NCBI GenBank assembly: GCA_037127255.1
Contig: JBANSL010000018.1
Span: forward strand, 15,845,175 to 15,909,174
Direction: 5' to 3'
Length of the DNA stretch: 64,000 bases
Source: Persicaria tinctoria
Lineage: Eukaryota > Streptophyta > Magnoliopsida > Caryophyllales > Polygonaceae
Of this stretch, positions 12,326-23,079 are shown piece after piece (within the stretch, counting starts at the first letter, position 1; each line of letters begins with the position of its first letter). The notes under the pieces are model-generated. The model worked only from the letters and a program-made list of their open reading frames with translations. It was not told where the DNA came from and did no database searches. Position numbers and translations under genes: made by a program.

Positions 12326-13771
12326 TTTATTTGTCATTCAGGGGAAGAAATCAAAAACTCTCAACATATCAGATTCATTCTTATATAACCCAACAATCAA
12401 TTACCATCCTCGAAAAGGTACTAGTGTCACAAATCCATGCATGTGCAATTATATCAAAGCAACATCTACTCACAAAAGGAGAGTTATGCAAAAAAACATT
12501 CATAAGTGACAAAGCATTGATAATCAAGAAGACTTCAATTTAAGCTCAAACAAGGAGTAGATCGGTAAAAGGCTAAAAAGTGGGCAATTTCTGGCAATGT
12601 GGTGCTAATGATCCGGGAAAATGGAGTATTTCCAAACTTGAATTTCCACATTCCTTTTCATAAGATTCATCACCTTTCATAATGCTTTTTCTCAATAATA
12701 ATGCTTTTACCTCTCTGACCTCAGCACTGCCTTCTCGCGAGTCGCAAACATGGGTGTCATGAATGGCCCCGGATACTTAGTGCTTTGGACTCCTCACAAT
12801 GTGTCCCATCTCTCCAAACTATTATCTTAGATAGCAGGGTCAATCTACCTTTATCTCCTGAGGTGATTGGATTTTCTTTCACTCATTAAATTTTCCATAT
12901 ATTTCAAACAATTTCCTTCCAAACTCCAATAATGATAATAATCACAAACACCATATGACATCTCCATAATGTAATATCATTCTCAACATAATCCCCGGAT
13001 AAGGTAAAGAATGGCAAATATTTAGGTCATGTGGAGCGATAATTGAAATAAGGCATATTCTGGCTTTTGTGATGCATAAGCATAGGTAAGGCTAGGATTT
13101 CAAACAATGAGCATTATATGGAAATATAAAGTCCTCCATCATCTTATCATGCAACATGTCAAAAGCAACTTCAAATTTTACCTCCTTCTATGGTTTTCAA
13201 GAAATAATGCACTTCATTGTGACTTTCCTTTACTAGGCAATTTCATGCTATATCTCTAATGAATCCAGTTTTGCATCGTCGAGTTCACTTAAAGCTTCCA
13301 TGACATTAATCAAAATTTTAAATGGGGGTCATTTTTCAAACTTTTGGAAAACATGCATATAAGCACATAAATAAATAATGCATTCCAAAATAGACATGTA
13401 GCAATCCAAAGAAATAAATTCTAAATATGCACAAATAATGTCAAATATGACAAATATGCACAAAGTAAGCCCTTCCCCCACCCCATACTTAAACATTATA
13501 GTGTCCTCACTGTATAAAAACAAGGGTAAAGAAAGAACCTCACTAGACTGATGTGCAGGGCCTCTAAATTTCGAATGGAAGCACCTCCTGGGCTGAGTAT
13601 GAATGTTGATATAGCTTGCCTCTATCCATGGACCTGAAAAGTGTAGAAGACATATACCCACAATAGCAAAACTAAAAGTGTTTCAAACCAAAAACAAAGT
13701 CTCAAAAAGTCCTAAAAAGTCTATGTACAAGCTCTAGATTTTATAGTCGCTAGGGCGACTTTCCATTTAGC
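12326..13771 (-). other. untranslated 3' interior of element III
   Basis: AT-rich sequence between the last open frame and the polypurine tract, with no reading frame or motif I recognise. Athila-group elements commonly have a long segment here (env-like or noncoding); no env-like frame with a membrane segment is seen. Confidence 0.5.
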
Positions 13772-15961
13772 TCAAGGTGGCATTTGCAGGGCCCATGTAG
13801 CTTGGGCCTCAAATAAGACTCCATTCTTGTCCATCAGCTGTAATCCTCCAGAATGGATCTTGTTCACCACAAAAGGTCCCATCCGCTTCTTGTTGAATTT
13901 GTTAGGGAACCAATGATCCTTTGATTTAGAGACATAGAGCTTGTCTCTAACTTCATACTCCTTGGGCTCATCATTGGATATCCTACATAAGCGCACATAC
14001 CAAGGCAAACCTCTCCCATGTATAGATAGATCTTTAATGGAAATAGGAGAAGAGAGATCCATACCTTGGCTTACCTTTGCAGCGACGGAATCGGGGACCA
14101 CAGTGTTTGGTCGATCTCGACTAGGGTTAGTCGATCTCGACGAGTTCGCAGGTTCTGGTGGTGGGCTGCTCGAGAATGCAGGAGCTGGTGAAGTCGAGGG
14201 CTTGTCGACATCGAGTGGCCTACTCGATGTCGAGTAGGGTTCTGCTCCTGGTGGCTGCAGCGTCGAGGAAGCAGGAGCTGGTGGAGCCTGGTGGTGGTCG
14301 ATCTTGACAAGCCTAGTCGATGTCGAGTAGCCCTCAGCTTCTGTGTTGCTGCTCGATGACGCTACTGCTGGTGGAGGCTTCTGTGTCTTGTCGAGATCGA
14401 CTAGGGTCCTCGATGTCGAGGAGTCTTGGTCGATCTTGACCCCATACTTAGTTCCTGTCAAGGCATCCGAAAAATAATTAATCCATAACGACGTACCTTC
14501 GTTTGTGTCGATTGGATTTTCTGCGTCCTCCTTTAGGATTGCCATGATCTCCTCCACCTGGGCCTCCATGTCCCTCTTTTCCAGCTCCTCAGGGGTCATA
14601 TTTCTGACCTTGGGTTCCCCGCAGGTGATGTAGCCAGCTGAGATAGATTTCACCTCTTCCATTGGACCTGTATGCCGTTCAGTTTTATTAAAGGAATACT
14701 CAATTACCTCATCGCTGATGTTGAAGGTGAGCACTCCTTTCCTTACGCTTATGTTGGCATCCACCGTCGCCAAGAAGGGTCGCCCTAAAATAATTGGACA
14801 AGCAGGATCTTCTTGCATATCAATAACTAAGAAATCAGCAGGGACAAAGAATTTACCTACTTGTACTGGCACATTGTCCACCATGCCTGTTGGAATGACC
14901 ACTGTGTTGTTGGCCATATAAAGTCTAGCATCCACAGGCTCTAGGGCACCTATCTTAATCTTGGACCAAATTGTTAAAGGCATTATACTCACACTAGCTC
15001 CAAGATCACATAAAGCATTAATTTTGTATGGACCAAATCCAATGGTTATAGCAAACTTACCTGGATCCGGCCTCTTCTCCAGTATGTCCAAATGGCTGCA
15101 TTCCTCTGTAATTTCAGCCATTGATCGCTTTTTGCTCAGTATCTCCTTTAGGAACTTGACATAGGATGGCATTTCATTGAGAGCTTCTGTGAAGGGGATG
15201 GTGACGTTGAGTTTCTGAAGCATCTTGATGAAGCGCTGAAATTTCTTTTCTGGCGGGTCCTTTGGAGATTTTGTGGGGAAAGGCAGCCTCTTTTTCGGAT
15301 TTGGAACAGACGTCGGAGGGGCTGCAGCTTTGTCGACTTCGACTAGGGGATCCTCGACATCGACTAGGTCCTTGTCGATCTCGACTAGATTAGGCGTTGT
15401 CGAGTTGTTGTTTAGTGCAGACGAAGGTTTCTGAAGTTTCTCCTCTACGTCGACTAGGCCCTCCTCGATGTCGACTACAGTGTTGTCGATGTCGACTTGC
15501 TGTTCTTCGTCTTTCTGCTGCTTTCCAACCTCTGGCTCTTGCAGTTGATGTCCGCTTCTGAGTTTTACAGAAGCGATGTGCCCAGTCTTTCCCTTAGGAT
15601 TTGGTTCTGAAGACCCAGGGAGCGCACCCGACTGTCTGGGGATTCCTGCTGCCAGCTGACCAATCTGTGTATCAACTGATTTTCGCCATATATCAATCTC
15701 CCCAAGCCTAGAGTTGACCCCTTGCATCTGAGTGTAGACGGAGTTGAAGGAATGCCTAGTTTCTGAGTGATTTCTCCGTATTTCCTCCAGGACTGTCTGT
15801 ATATCATCCTTTTTCTGGTTTCTTTCTGGATGTCCTGGAGCTCTATAGGGCGGGGGGTTCCTAGGGACACCTTGGTTCCATTGTGGTTGCTGAAACCTTT
15901 GGTCCCCTATGTAGCGATTGGGACCCCCTGCGTAAGTTAACTCCTCGTGGTGTTCTGCCAT
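13772..15961 (-). CDS. gag C-terminus / aspartic protease / integrase-like tail fusion, 729 codons
   Basis: A single long frame. It is Pro- and Gln-rich at the start. A retropepsin-like domain lies around residues 290-420, with the active-site motif DLGAS near residue 318 and PIILGRPFL as the second family motif. From about residue 500 to 640 it is low-complexity, built from STS and VDID/VEID/LDVD units encoded by TCGAnnTCGA DNA repeats. Residues 652-729 (from PWYVRLCR; contains MGPFVVNKIHSGG) resemble the extreme C-terminus of gypsy integrases. Everything between protease and that tail in a full pol is missing, so the frame looks like a deletion product kept open. The ATG may not be a true start, because the same frame continues upstream through a CX2CX4HX4C zinc knuckle at about 15984-16026 to the TAA at 16052. 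Confidence 0.75.
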   Translation of the reverse strand: MAEHHEELTYAGGPNRYIGDQRFQQPQWNQGVPRNPPPYRAPGHPERNQKKDDIQTVLEEIRRNHSETRHSFNSVYTQMQGVNSRLGEIDIWRKSVDTQIGQLAAGIPRQSGALPGSSEPNPKGKTGHIASVKLRSGHQLQEPEVGKQQKDEEQQVDIDNTVVDIEEGLVDVEEKLQKPSSALNNNSTTPNLVEIDKDLVDVEDPLVEVDKAAAPPTSVPNPKKRLPFPTKSPKDPPEKKFQRFIKMLQKLNVTIPFTEALNEMPSYVKFLKEILSKKRSMAEITEECSHLDILEKRPDPGKFAITIGFGPYKINALCDLGASVSIMPLTIWSKIKIGALEPVDARLYMANNTVVIPTGMVDNVPVQVGKFFVPADFLVIDMQEDPACPIILGRPFLATVDANISVRKGVLTFNISDEVIEYSFNKTERHTGPMEEVKSISAGYITCGEPKVRNMTPEELEKRDMEAQVEEIMAILKEDAENPIDTNEGTSLWINYFSDALTGTKYGVKIDQDSSTSRTLVDLDKTQKPPPAVASSSSNTEAEGYSTSTRLVKIDHHQAPPAPASSTLQPPGAEPYSTSSRPLDVDKPSTSPAPAFSSSPPPEPANSSRSTNPSRDRPNTVVPDSVAAKVSQGMDLSSPISIKDLSIHGRGLPWYVRLCRISNDEPKEYEVRDKLYVSKSKDHWFPNKFNKKRMGPFVVNKIHSGGLQLMDKNGVLFEAQATWALQMPP

Positions 15962-16051
15962 CCTGACTTGCTCTGTGTGTGGGCACTCAGGAGTGGTGTG
16001 CCGCTGCGATCCGCATTCAATGCAAGGCTGGTTGACAGAAAGATACTTTAC

Positions 16052-17040
16052 TTACTTTATGAGCTTCTTGTTCTGATCTCTGTAGTACTGTTCCCTTACA
16101 TCCGGATCAATTTCCTTAGGAGGCTCATAGATGGGCATGGAAGGTGCTGGCCTGGCGTATGGGTTCTCTTCATAAGTTGCAGTAGACCCATACTTGTTGT
16201 CGTAGTTGGTGAGCTTCTCTAGCACACCCCATGCGTCACTTGGTGGCATTGTCAGATACTCATAGCGAGTATAGTGGTTGATTCTGTCCTTAGTGACTTG
16301 ATCAAGAGAGTTGAAGAAGATCTCCTGAATGACGTAGGGTGGCTGTCCATGAGTAGGGCAAGATCGCAGAAGTTCCTTGTAGCGCTCCCATGCTTTTGTC
16401 AGCGGTTCACCTTGCTTCTGTTTGAAGGCGGTGATTTTCTGGCGGAGATGTGCTGTTTTGGCGGGTGGGAAGAATTTGTTCAGAAACTCTTGCTCTACTT
16501 GGGCCCATGTTATCAGTGATCTTGGTTTCAGCCCTTCAAGCCACTTCAGTGCAGGTCCAGCCAGCGACCAGCGGAAAGACTTCATCTTGACATATTCCAG
16601 AGTTGGACCTTCAGCAAGAGTACGGTACATATCAGAAAAGTTCGTAATATGTTCAAGAGGACACTCATTAAATCTACCAAAAAGGCATTATTTTTAAGCT
16701 CTATAAGAAATTGAGTGCGAATTTCAAAAGAGTTTTCAGGGATAAGAATCGCCGATTCAGGCACGACGAGGGTTGGATGCATATAATCCTCAGCAGTAGT
16801 TGGATATTGGGCAAGCTCAGCTTCTGCTTGCCTTGCGCGCTCAGCTTCTTGTTCCCTCGCCGCCCTTTCATTGGCTATAGTGGTATCCTTTGCGGCTAGC
16901 TCCCTTGTAAGCCTGGCAATCAGCTGTTCTTGTGTTTCAGCGGCCGCCATGATCCTTTTGAGTTTAGAGTGGATGTGTAGGTAACGCTCTGGTTCGTCTA
17001 AGCTGTCAAACTCGGTGGTAGACCAGAGCGGCGCATACAC
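16052..17040 (-). pseudogene. gag N-terminal region of element III, frameshifted
   Basis: 17040 down to about 16682 encodes a start MYAPLWSTTEF, a coiled-coil-like Glu/Ala/Arg-rich stretch, and FEIRTQFLIELKNNAF. There a one-base shift moves the frame; the next frame (to 16052) continues with the retrotransposon gag core (AEGPTLEYVKMKSFRWSLAG, LNKFFPPAKT, QGEPLTKAWERYKELL). It ends at an in-frame TAA (16052-16054), after which the zinc knuckle and the 729-codon frame follow in the same frame. One frameshift and one stop thus separate what was one gag-protease polyprotein. Confidence 0.8.
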
Positions 17041-17099
17041 CTGAAAATTAACTCAAAGAAAAAGTGAGATCTAACTACCTAAGGCGCGAATAATTGCTT

Positions 17100-17116
17100 C
17101 CCCGGCAACGGCGCCA
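17100..17116 (-). other. primer-binding site of element III
   Basis: TGGCGCCGTTGCCGGGG on the minus strand, three bases inside the 5' LTR (right LTR). This is the tRNA-Asp-type primer site usual in Athila-related elements. It fixes the element's orientation. Confidence 0.85.
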
Positions 17117-17119
17117 ATT

Positions 17120-19304
17120 TGTTGTTGCAGGAGGATGGTCAAGTATGAAATAAATATAAAATAAATTTCAGACTGACTTCCCTGTCTCAGCAAATAAATA
17201 CAAGACTTCCTCCCGTTGTAGTAGAAGGTTGTCAGGATCGAATCCACGAGGAAGCACGTCAGCAGTTCTTAGGTAGCAACAGATTCTCACAGACAAGCAG
17301 CAGAAAGACAGAAATAAAAGCAGAAAAGACAAAGCAAAACAGAAACAAAAGCAAAGACAGAAAATAACGAAAGAAAGTAAAGAACAAAAACAAACGAAAG
17401 TAAAGAACAAAGCAAGGCAGCAACTTTACTCGATCTCGACAAGCCTAGTCGAAATCGACAACAGTAAGTCAAAAATCGAAAACAGAAACTAAAAATTGAC
17501 GACAACAGAAGAAATCTCAACTCGACCTAGACAAGACTCTACTCGATGTCGACTAGGCTCTCCTCTGTATCGACAAGAAAGACAGAAACTTTAAATTGCA
17601 AATTCGAACACAGAACTCAGATTTTTGACAGAAATAAATCAATATAATAAAAGACTTCCAAGGCCAGGGTATCAACATCACAACGATAACCATGCAAAGT
17701 AACACATAAAGGCATAAAAGATCATGCTTCCATCAAACAACTTTCATTGTTAACAAATAGGCATATAGAGGCTTTCGCATAAACAACTTGCATTAAGATC
17801 ACTTTCGCTTCAATAATACAAACAAGGATCACCTTCAACTCTCGCAAAAGAATCAAGCTCATAGGGATAGAGGACGAATTGCATAAAAAGATCTGACCTT
17901 TACTGCATCTCCTCACATGGCCACCGTCGGGCTCACCCCAGCCCCAGAAGTGGGTGGACTACTCGCTCTTCATCATCAAGAAAGACATTAAATAACAAAA
18001 GAATCTAACTTGCATTGAATTAAATAAAGAAAGCTTACAACCCACAAGACTAATCCGCTTTCGCCTTTCCACCTTGCTTGCTACAAACTCTCTCTCTCTA
18101 CTCCTACTTACTTCTCTCTTAAATTCTATTCTAAAACTGAGCCCCATGGGCTTTATTTATAGCCTTCTAACCCTTGCTAATCAAGGATAGAATATCTATA
18201 TCTATATCTATATCTAAAATTATATCTAAAATGCTTAAGGATAAATAAAAGCGATAAAGAAATTAAATCTAAACATATCTAAATTGTCTCAAGTGGATAA
18301 ATCTTCTCCTTCATGATGTAACTTGATAGAATCGGATAGAATTCGGTCTTCTTCGAGCCCAAGTAATCCCACACCGAGTAGGATTCGTCAAGCCACGTCA
18401 CACAGCTCTGGATTCTTCGTCGATGTCGACCAGGGCCTTGTCGACATCGAGTAGGAGTGTTGTCGACTGGCTCCTTGGGTTCGTCGTCTCGGTTAGCTGG
18501 TGCTCGATGTGGCTCGGACTTGGCTCACGGGTCTCGTCGACCTCGACAAGGGCTCGTCGACATCGAGTTGGGTCTTCCATTCCGCTTCCGCGAGTTGCCC
18601 CTTCCGCTAGAGCGAGTAGGCTTCTCCGTCGGCTTGGTGCATCCCGCTGGCAGCGAGATTTTCCGCGGCAGCGAGCGGCCCGCTGCAGCGAGTCGAATCG
18701 CTGGCAGCGAGTGTCGTCTGGTCACCCTCGTCCTCGTCCTCGGCTTGTCGACTCCGGGTGTGGCGCCCGCTGGCAGCGGGGATTTCCGCGGCAGCGAGAG
18801 GCTCGCTGCAGCGAGTCGAGTCGCTGGCAGCGAGTGCCTCCTTGTCGGCCTTGGCTTGTCGACCAGCTCTTCTTCTCGTCAACTCCAGGCGTGGCGCTGA
18901 GGTGTCGTCGATCTCGACTAGTGGTCCTCGAGATCGAGTAGGGCTCCGGAGCTGGGTTGGTCTGGCTCCTAGTCGACAAGGCCTGTGCTCGGACATGCTC
19001 TTCTAGATCGAGTAAGGCCTACTCGAGATCGAGTAGCCTGGGCTCTCAGCTTGATTCGACTGGTTCCGCTGCTTATTTGACTTTGGACTTCTGTAGTGGT
19101 TTTCCGAGCTTTTTTGACCTTCCTTAGAGTTGCTGTAAAATGTCTCGAATTCTGCAAATTTAAACAGAAACTGGTGTAGATTCCATAATTTGGAAAATAA
19201 ACATAAACTACATGGATTCTGTACTAGCTAACCCAAATGTATGCAAAGTATGCAGAAAACGATATTAAAGTTACTGTAAAATATGGCAAATTCAGCTGAC
19301 AACA
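17120..19304 (-). repeat. right LTR of element III (5' LTR in sense)
   Basis: TGTTGTTGCAGG...GCTGACAACA, 2,185 bp, paired with 10089-12285. It holds the same TCGAnnTCGA-rich block at 18410-19040 and the same leader-like sequence. Open frames inside it overlap on both strands and repeat those of the other LTR, so they are not annotated. Confidence 0.85.
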
Positions 19305-19989
19305 CCCAACGATGTCTAAAAGAGAGAGAGAGAAGAAAAGAAAAGGGAAAAAATAAAATAGGGAGGGGGTCTTGTACCATGACAAATTTAAATCCCGCAA
19401 ATACAAAATCACTACCCGCTAATACCGACTTCAACGAATAACTTAAATTCTAGAACCGCCCCAAATAATAAAATTAATCATACTTTCAAATTATATATTT
19501 AAGACTATCGAAATTGAATTAAATTCTCAATTCATAGCTCAAAAGCGTAATCAAATTCCGTCAAAATCCAAATTCAAAATCGATGCCGGAAGGATTTTAA
19601 AATCAAAACTGATGCTCAAGGACGAGTTTTTTTTTTTCAAACCTTCCAAATCTTAGAAATCGGGATGATTATAAATCACTATTTTAATAATTTAATATTC
19701 TAAAATTTCCCGGTCTTTACAACTTAACCACGAGATCGAGCAGAAAATCCGACCAGGACCCACCCCATATCGAAAAAGCGACGCCAGAAAACAGAGGAAA
19801 AAGGAGGACTTACAGCTTCGGCTTCCGAGGGTCCTCCGAGCTTGAATGGCGGCGCTCCGGTTGCGAGAACTCTAGGGAACACGACTCGAGGGCCTAGGAA
19901 GGAGTATAGATGAGCGAGAAATAATTTGGAGAGGATTAGAGTCGGAATCGAGTATGAAATCGCACACCTTAGGACGGAAATCAGAGAAT

Positions 19990-20383
19990 GGAAAGCGGCT
20001 CGCTTTGGGGCGTCGACGAAGGGCATGGCTCCTACTTCGTCATCTTCAGGCACCTGGAGAGGGAGGAACTAATGAGGGGTTGTTGATAGTGGTTTCGGCT
20101 CGAAGGAAAGCTCCCTCTCAGCTTGTTCACAGCGGCGACGGCTCCTGGTGGCTGAGCGGGAAAGAAAGAATGGTGGAGAGGGAATGGAAAGCGGCTCGCT
20201 TTGGGGCGTCGACGGAGGGCGTGGCTCCTACTTCGTCATCTTCAGGCACCTGGAGAGGGAGGAACTAATGAGGGGTTGTTGATGGTGGTTTCGGCTCGAA
20301 GGAAAGCTCCCTCTCGGCTTGTTCATAGCGGCGACGGCTCCTGGTGGCTGAGCGGGAAAGAAAGAATGGTGGAGGGGGAGTGG
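19990..20383. repeat. 197-bp tandem duplication in element I LTR
   Basis: Two adjacent copies open with GAAAGCGGCTCGCTTTGGGG (from about 19990 and 20187). They cover the segment ending in GTGGAGAGGGAATG, with a few substitutions. The corresponding part of segment A (from about 3438) has only one copy. Confidence 0.75.
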
Positions 20384-20387
20384 AAGT

Positions 20388-20591
20388 TGTGAAGAATATG
20401 ATTGTGAGAGTGTCCCACATTGGTTAGAAATTGTATCCAAGCCTTGCATATAAGTCGGTGGGCTACCCCACCTAACACCAATTGGTTTTAGGATGGAACC
20501 CCACTCGGCTTGTGTGCTCGGCTTGGTTAGCGCATTTGCGCTTGGCGTGTGTGGCCCCCTCACGTCGTATATTACCCACCGCAATTTAACA
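20388..20591 (+). mobile_element. solo TRIM LTR
   Basis: 204 bp, TGTGAAGAAT...CAATTTAACA, with a perfect 5-bp duplication gaagt on both sides (20383-20387, 20592-20596). The interior (GTGTCCCACATTGGTTAG, CCAATTGGTTTTAGGATGGAACC) is related to the TRIM LTRs at 3724-4818, in the opposite orientation. Confidence 0.8.
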
Positions 20592-21234
20592 GAAGTCCGG
20601 TGGTGATGGTGGACAGAACAAGGAGGAGAGTGGTGAACTGGTGACCGGAAAAATCAATAGGAGGAGGAGGTGGTGTTTTCTTGTGGGTTTTCTCTTAGTG
20701 GTTCCCCTGCAGAGGATGGAAACGAGAGAGGGACAATGAATGCTCTGGTGGGTTTGGAATGAACATGTGAGGGCAATAGGCAGCATATACAGCAGAGGGA
20801 AATCAGTAAGAAACCTCCAAGAGGTGAGCTGTATGGAGAAGAAGACAAAAAGGGTAGCAGACAATTTGGTTTGGGCAACAGGGTTCTAAGGGGAGAGAAA
20901 GAAACAATCTAAGAATAGTCCCCAACCGAAAAAGAATTCAAAATAGCATAATGGACTCGAAACCTGCTCGCTCGATTAAATCCCGACTAAATCCAATTTC
21001 AATAGAATTTTTCAATCAATTTTAAGATAATAGAAATTAAATCAATTTATCAAGACTCGCAACTCGAAAGTGGAATCAAATTCCGTCAAAATCAAAATTC
21101 TAAATGATGCCGGAAGGAATTTTAAATCAAAACTTTGTGCTCGATGACGGGTTTTTATTCCACTTTTACAAATTGAATAAAATAATATTATATATATATA
21201 ATTAAAATAATATAAAACATATTCGGCCTTTACA

Positions 21235-21555
21235 TTCAGCTACTTTTACTCTCGTTAATATAGAGTAGTGCTTAGAGTAAAATATAGAAAATCCCAGGTT
21301 GAGATCATCTAGTCCGTAATCACGGTCCATTATATAGTCAGTATCGCTTGGTTGGATGTGCTTAATTATTTTATTATTTTTCTTAATAAATGGGGTAGTT
21401 TTATAATTGTTTTCAACTAATAAAAAAAGCAGACTATAGAAGGGACTATAAATGCGGACTAGAGCATCCTCACCGGAAATGGGTGAGTGATCCTCATTGG
21501 GGTTGTTTGAACAAGAAGAGGAAGGAAAGAAGAGGACAAGAGAGTGGTCCCCAAT
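21235..21555 (-). other. upstream spacer of copy 1, beyond the 20-kb insertion
   Basis: Continues the copy 1 promoter, aligned with 24650-24969, 28450-28759, 36386-36699 and 49299-49617. It holds no open frame. It ends with TCCCCAAT (21548-21555), the target site of the hAT element that follows. Confidence 0.6.
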
Positions 21556-22436
21556 TAAACCTGTCAAACGGATCATTTGGGTCGGGTCACTTCGGGTCCC
21601 GGGTAAAACGGGTTCCGAATATATTCGGGTTGACTAAAACCCAAGTTTGACCGGGTTTCGGGTCAATTTCGAGTTTGTCAATTTTTTCTTTTTTAAATTA
21701 AAAAAAATCATGATTTGATAATTTTGTGATAATTTTAAAATTCTAAAATTATAGACGTGGCCCATAAGTTCTATTGCTTGTAATTATATACTATATTTTA
21801 TTTTTATTATTTCTCATAATTTTTAATAAAATGTAATAATATATAAATATCAAAATTTTAAAAAATTTAAAAATAATTTTATTAAAAATTTGATATTTTA
21901 TATATTATTACATTTTACTATAAAAATATCTGATTTTTATTATTTCTCATAATTTTTAATAAAATGTAATAATATATAAAATATCAAACTTTTATATAGT
22001 TTTTTAAAAATAATTCATGCAATTAGTAATGAGCATTGAATTATTTTAATATTTAATATTTTTTAGAATTTCTATCTTCTTAAAAAAGGTGTTGAAAAAT
22101 AAAAAATAAAATATTATCTATCGGACGGAGTATTACACAATACAAATACATATAAAAGTTGATTTGAAAATGAAAGATCAAGTGATTGTAATTATAAAAT
22201 ACAATAAATTGGAATCTCCATAACAAAATTAATCATATATATAATTATAAATCAACCGGGTCAATCAGGTCATCGGGTAAATCGGATCGAAACCCAGATT
22301 ACGCAAAATAATTTCGGGTTTTCGGGTTCGGGTTGGAAAACATTTCCGGATTAAAATTTTCGGTTTCGATCGGATTGGAAAATTTCCGGGCATTCGGGTC
22401 TGGTCGACCGGGTCAGGTTGTGTTTTGACAGGTCTA
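21556..22436. mobile_element. non-autonomous hAT element, array unit 1
   Basis: 881 bp with terminal inverted repeats TAAACCTGTCAAA / TTTGACAGGTCTA and an 8-bp duplication TCCCCAAT on each side, as expected for hAT. The ends carry CGGGT/ACCCG-rich subterminal repeats; the middle is AT-rich. No transposase frame. Orthologous copies occupy the same site in the other units. Confidence 0.8.
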
Positions 22437-22759
22437 TCCCCAATACAAATTCAAAATACCCAAAATTAATCCTCGAGACCCGCCCTCTCGATCTTACCCC
22501 GACTCGATCAGAATGACGTTTCAAAATCACGAGGGTATTGACATCCAAGTTTATTTCAAATCCCAAGGTGAAAAGATGGAATCAATCCTCAAAAGTTCTA
22601 AATCAGGCCGGAATCCATTTTAAGGATTTTAAAGTAGGATTATGATATTGAGGACAAGAAATTTCAAAATATCCGAAATTTCTTTCTAAATTCCGTTTCG
22701 AATATTTTATTTTTAAAATATTTTATTTAAAAATCATTTTTAAAATCAAGGCCCTTACA
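22437..22759 (-). mobile_element. old LTR tail shared by all array units
   Basis: About 320 bp from the hAT boundary to AAGGCCCTTACA, resembling the end of the TGTAA...TTACA LTR families here. The same truncated piece is at 25843-26165, 37581-37903, 48640-48842 (cut) and 50498-50819, always between hAT and the 3' flank of the next gene. It predates the duplications. 22760-23079 is the 3' flank of copy 2 and holds no other signal. Confidence 0.6.
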
Positions 22760-23079
22760 ACTTCTAGTGATTTGGGTTAAGAATATTATTCTTTGGTGAG
22801 ATCGAGTTCGATCTAATTCATGCTTCAACTTAATTGAATGTATTGAAATCACATGCGAAGTATCTATCACAATCTCCCAACAAGCTCATACAAACTTGTG
22901 AAACTAAGAAAGAAATACAAATTAATTTTACGGGGAAACTAAAACAAGATTGGAGTCAGTCTGATTGATTAAGAATATATAGATAAAAGATAATTAAATC
23001 ATTAAATATTATTACAAGGAAGAGGGAAATAAATTTTAAAAAAGCATTTAAAATGCTAAACTCCACTAGAGCTCAATCA

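Larger units (their letters stand above)
10089..19304 (-). mobile_element. element III: non-autonomous Athila-like LTR retrotransposon
   Basis: Two direct LTRs (10089-12285, 17120-19304) bound a 4.8-kb interior. Both flanks carry cccaa (10084-10088 and 19305-19309). A primer-binding site TGGCGCCGTTGCCGGGG adjoins the right LTR and a polypurine tract adjoins the left one, so the element reads on the minus strand. The interior codes for gag, an aspartic protease and an integrase-like tail, but has no reverse transcriptase, RNase H or integrase core. It must have been mobilised in trans. The LTRs are very similar apart from small indels, suggesting fairly recent insertion. Confidence 0.85.
5837..19721 (-). 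mobile_element. element II: solo LTR of the same family as element I, with nested element III
   Basis: Starts TGTAACGGCCCAG and ends GGTCTTTACA. It is flanked by a perfect 5-bp duplication actta (5832-5836 and 19722-19726), inserted into element I. Without element III and one copy of the 1.59-kb tandem duplication it is about 3.08 kb, like the other solo LTRs. 9093-10083 and 19310-19721 are LTR body without coding signal. The first has purine-rich and GC-rich stretches comparable to transcript leaders in related LTRs at 32100-32420 and 54400-54650. Confidence 0.78.
2907..20970. repeat. tandem duplication of a 1.1-kb LTR segment in element I, split by inserts
   Basis: Segment A is 2907-5570 (minus the 3724-5285 insert). 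Segment B is 5571-5836 plus 19722-20970 (minus element II, the solo TRIM LTR and a 197-bp duplication). Net lengths are about 1,102 and 1,109 bases. Both open with CAACCCAAACCCAAGG and both end at GAAACCTGCTCGCTC. The duplication occurred before element II entered segment B. Confidence 0.65.
1233..21234 (-). mobile_element. element I: solo LTR of a long-LTR Ty3/gypsy-type family, with nested insertions
   Basis: Starts TGTAACGACC and ends CGGCCTTTACA (TG...CA). Flanks are ctcag (1228-1232) and ttcag (21235-21239), a 5-bp target duplication with one mismatch; other array units have ttcag once. After removing the inserts and one internal duplication about 3.05 kb remain, matching solo LTRs II and IV. 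No internal coding region is left, so this looks like a solo LTR. By comparison with element VI, which keeps a primer-binding site, the LTR sense strand is minus here. The family resembles long-LTR chromovirus (Tekay/Del-like) LTRs; that assignment is inference. Confidence 0.75.
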
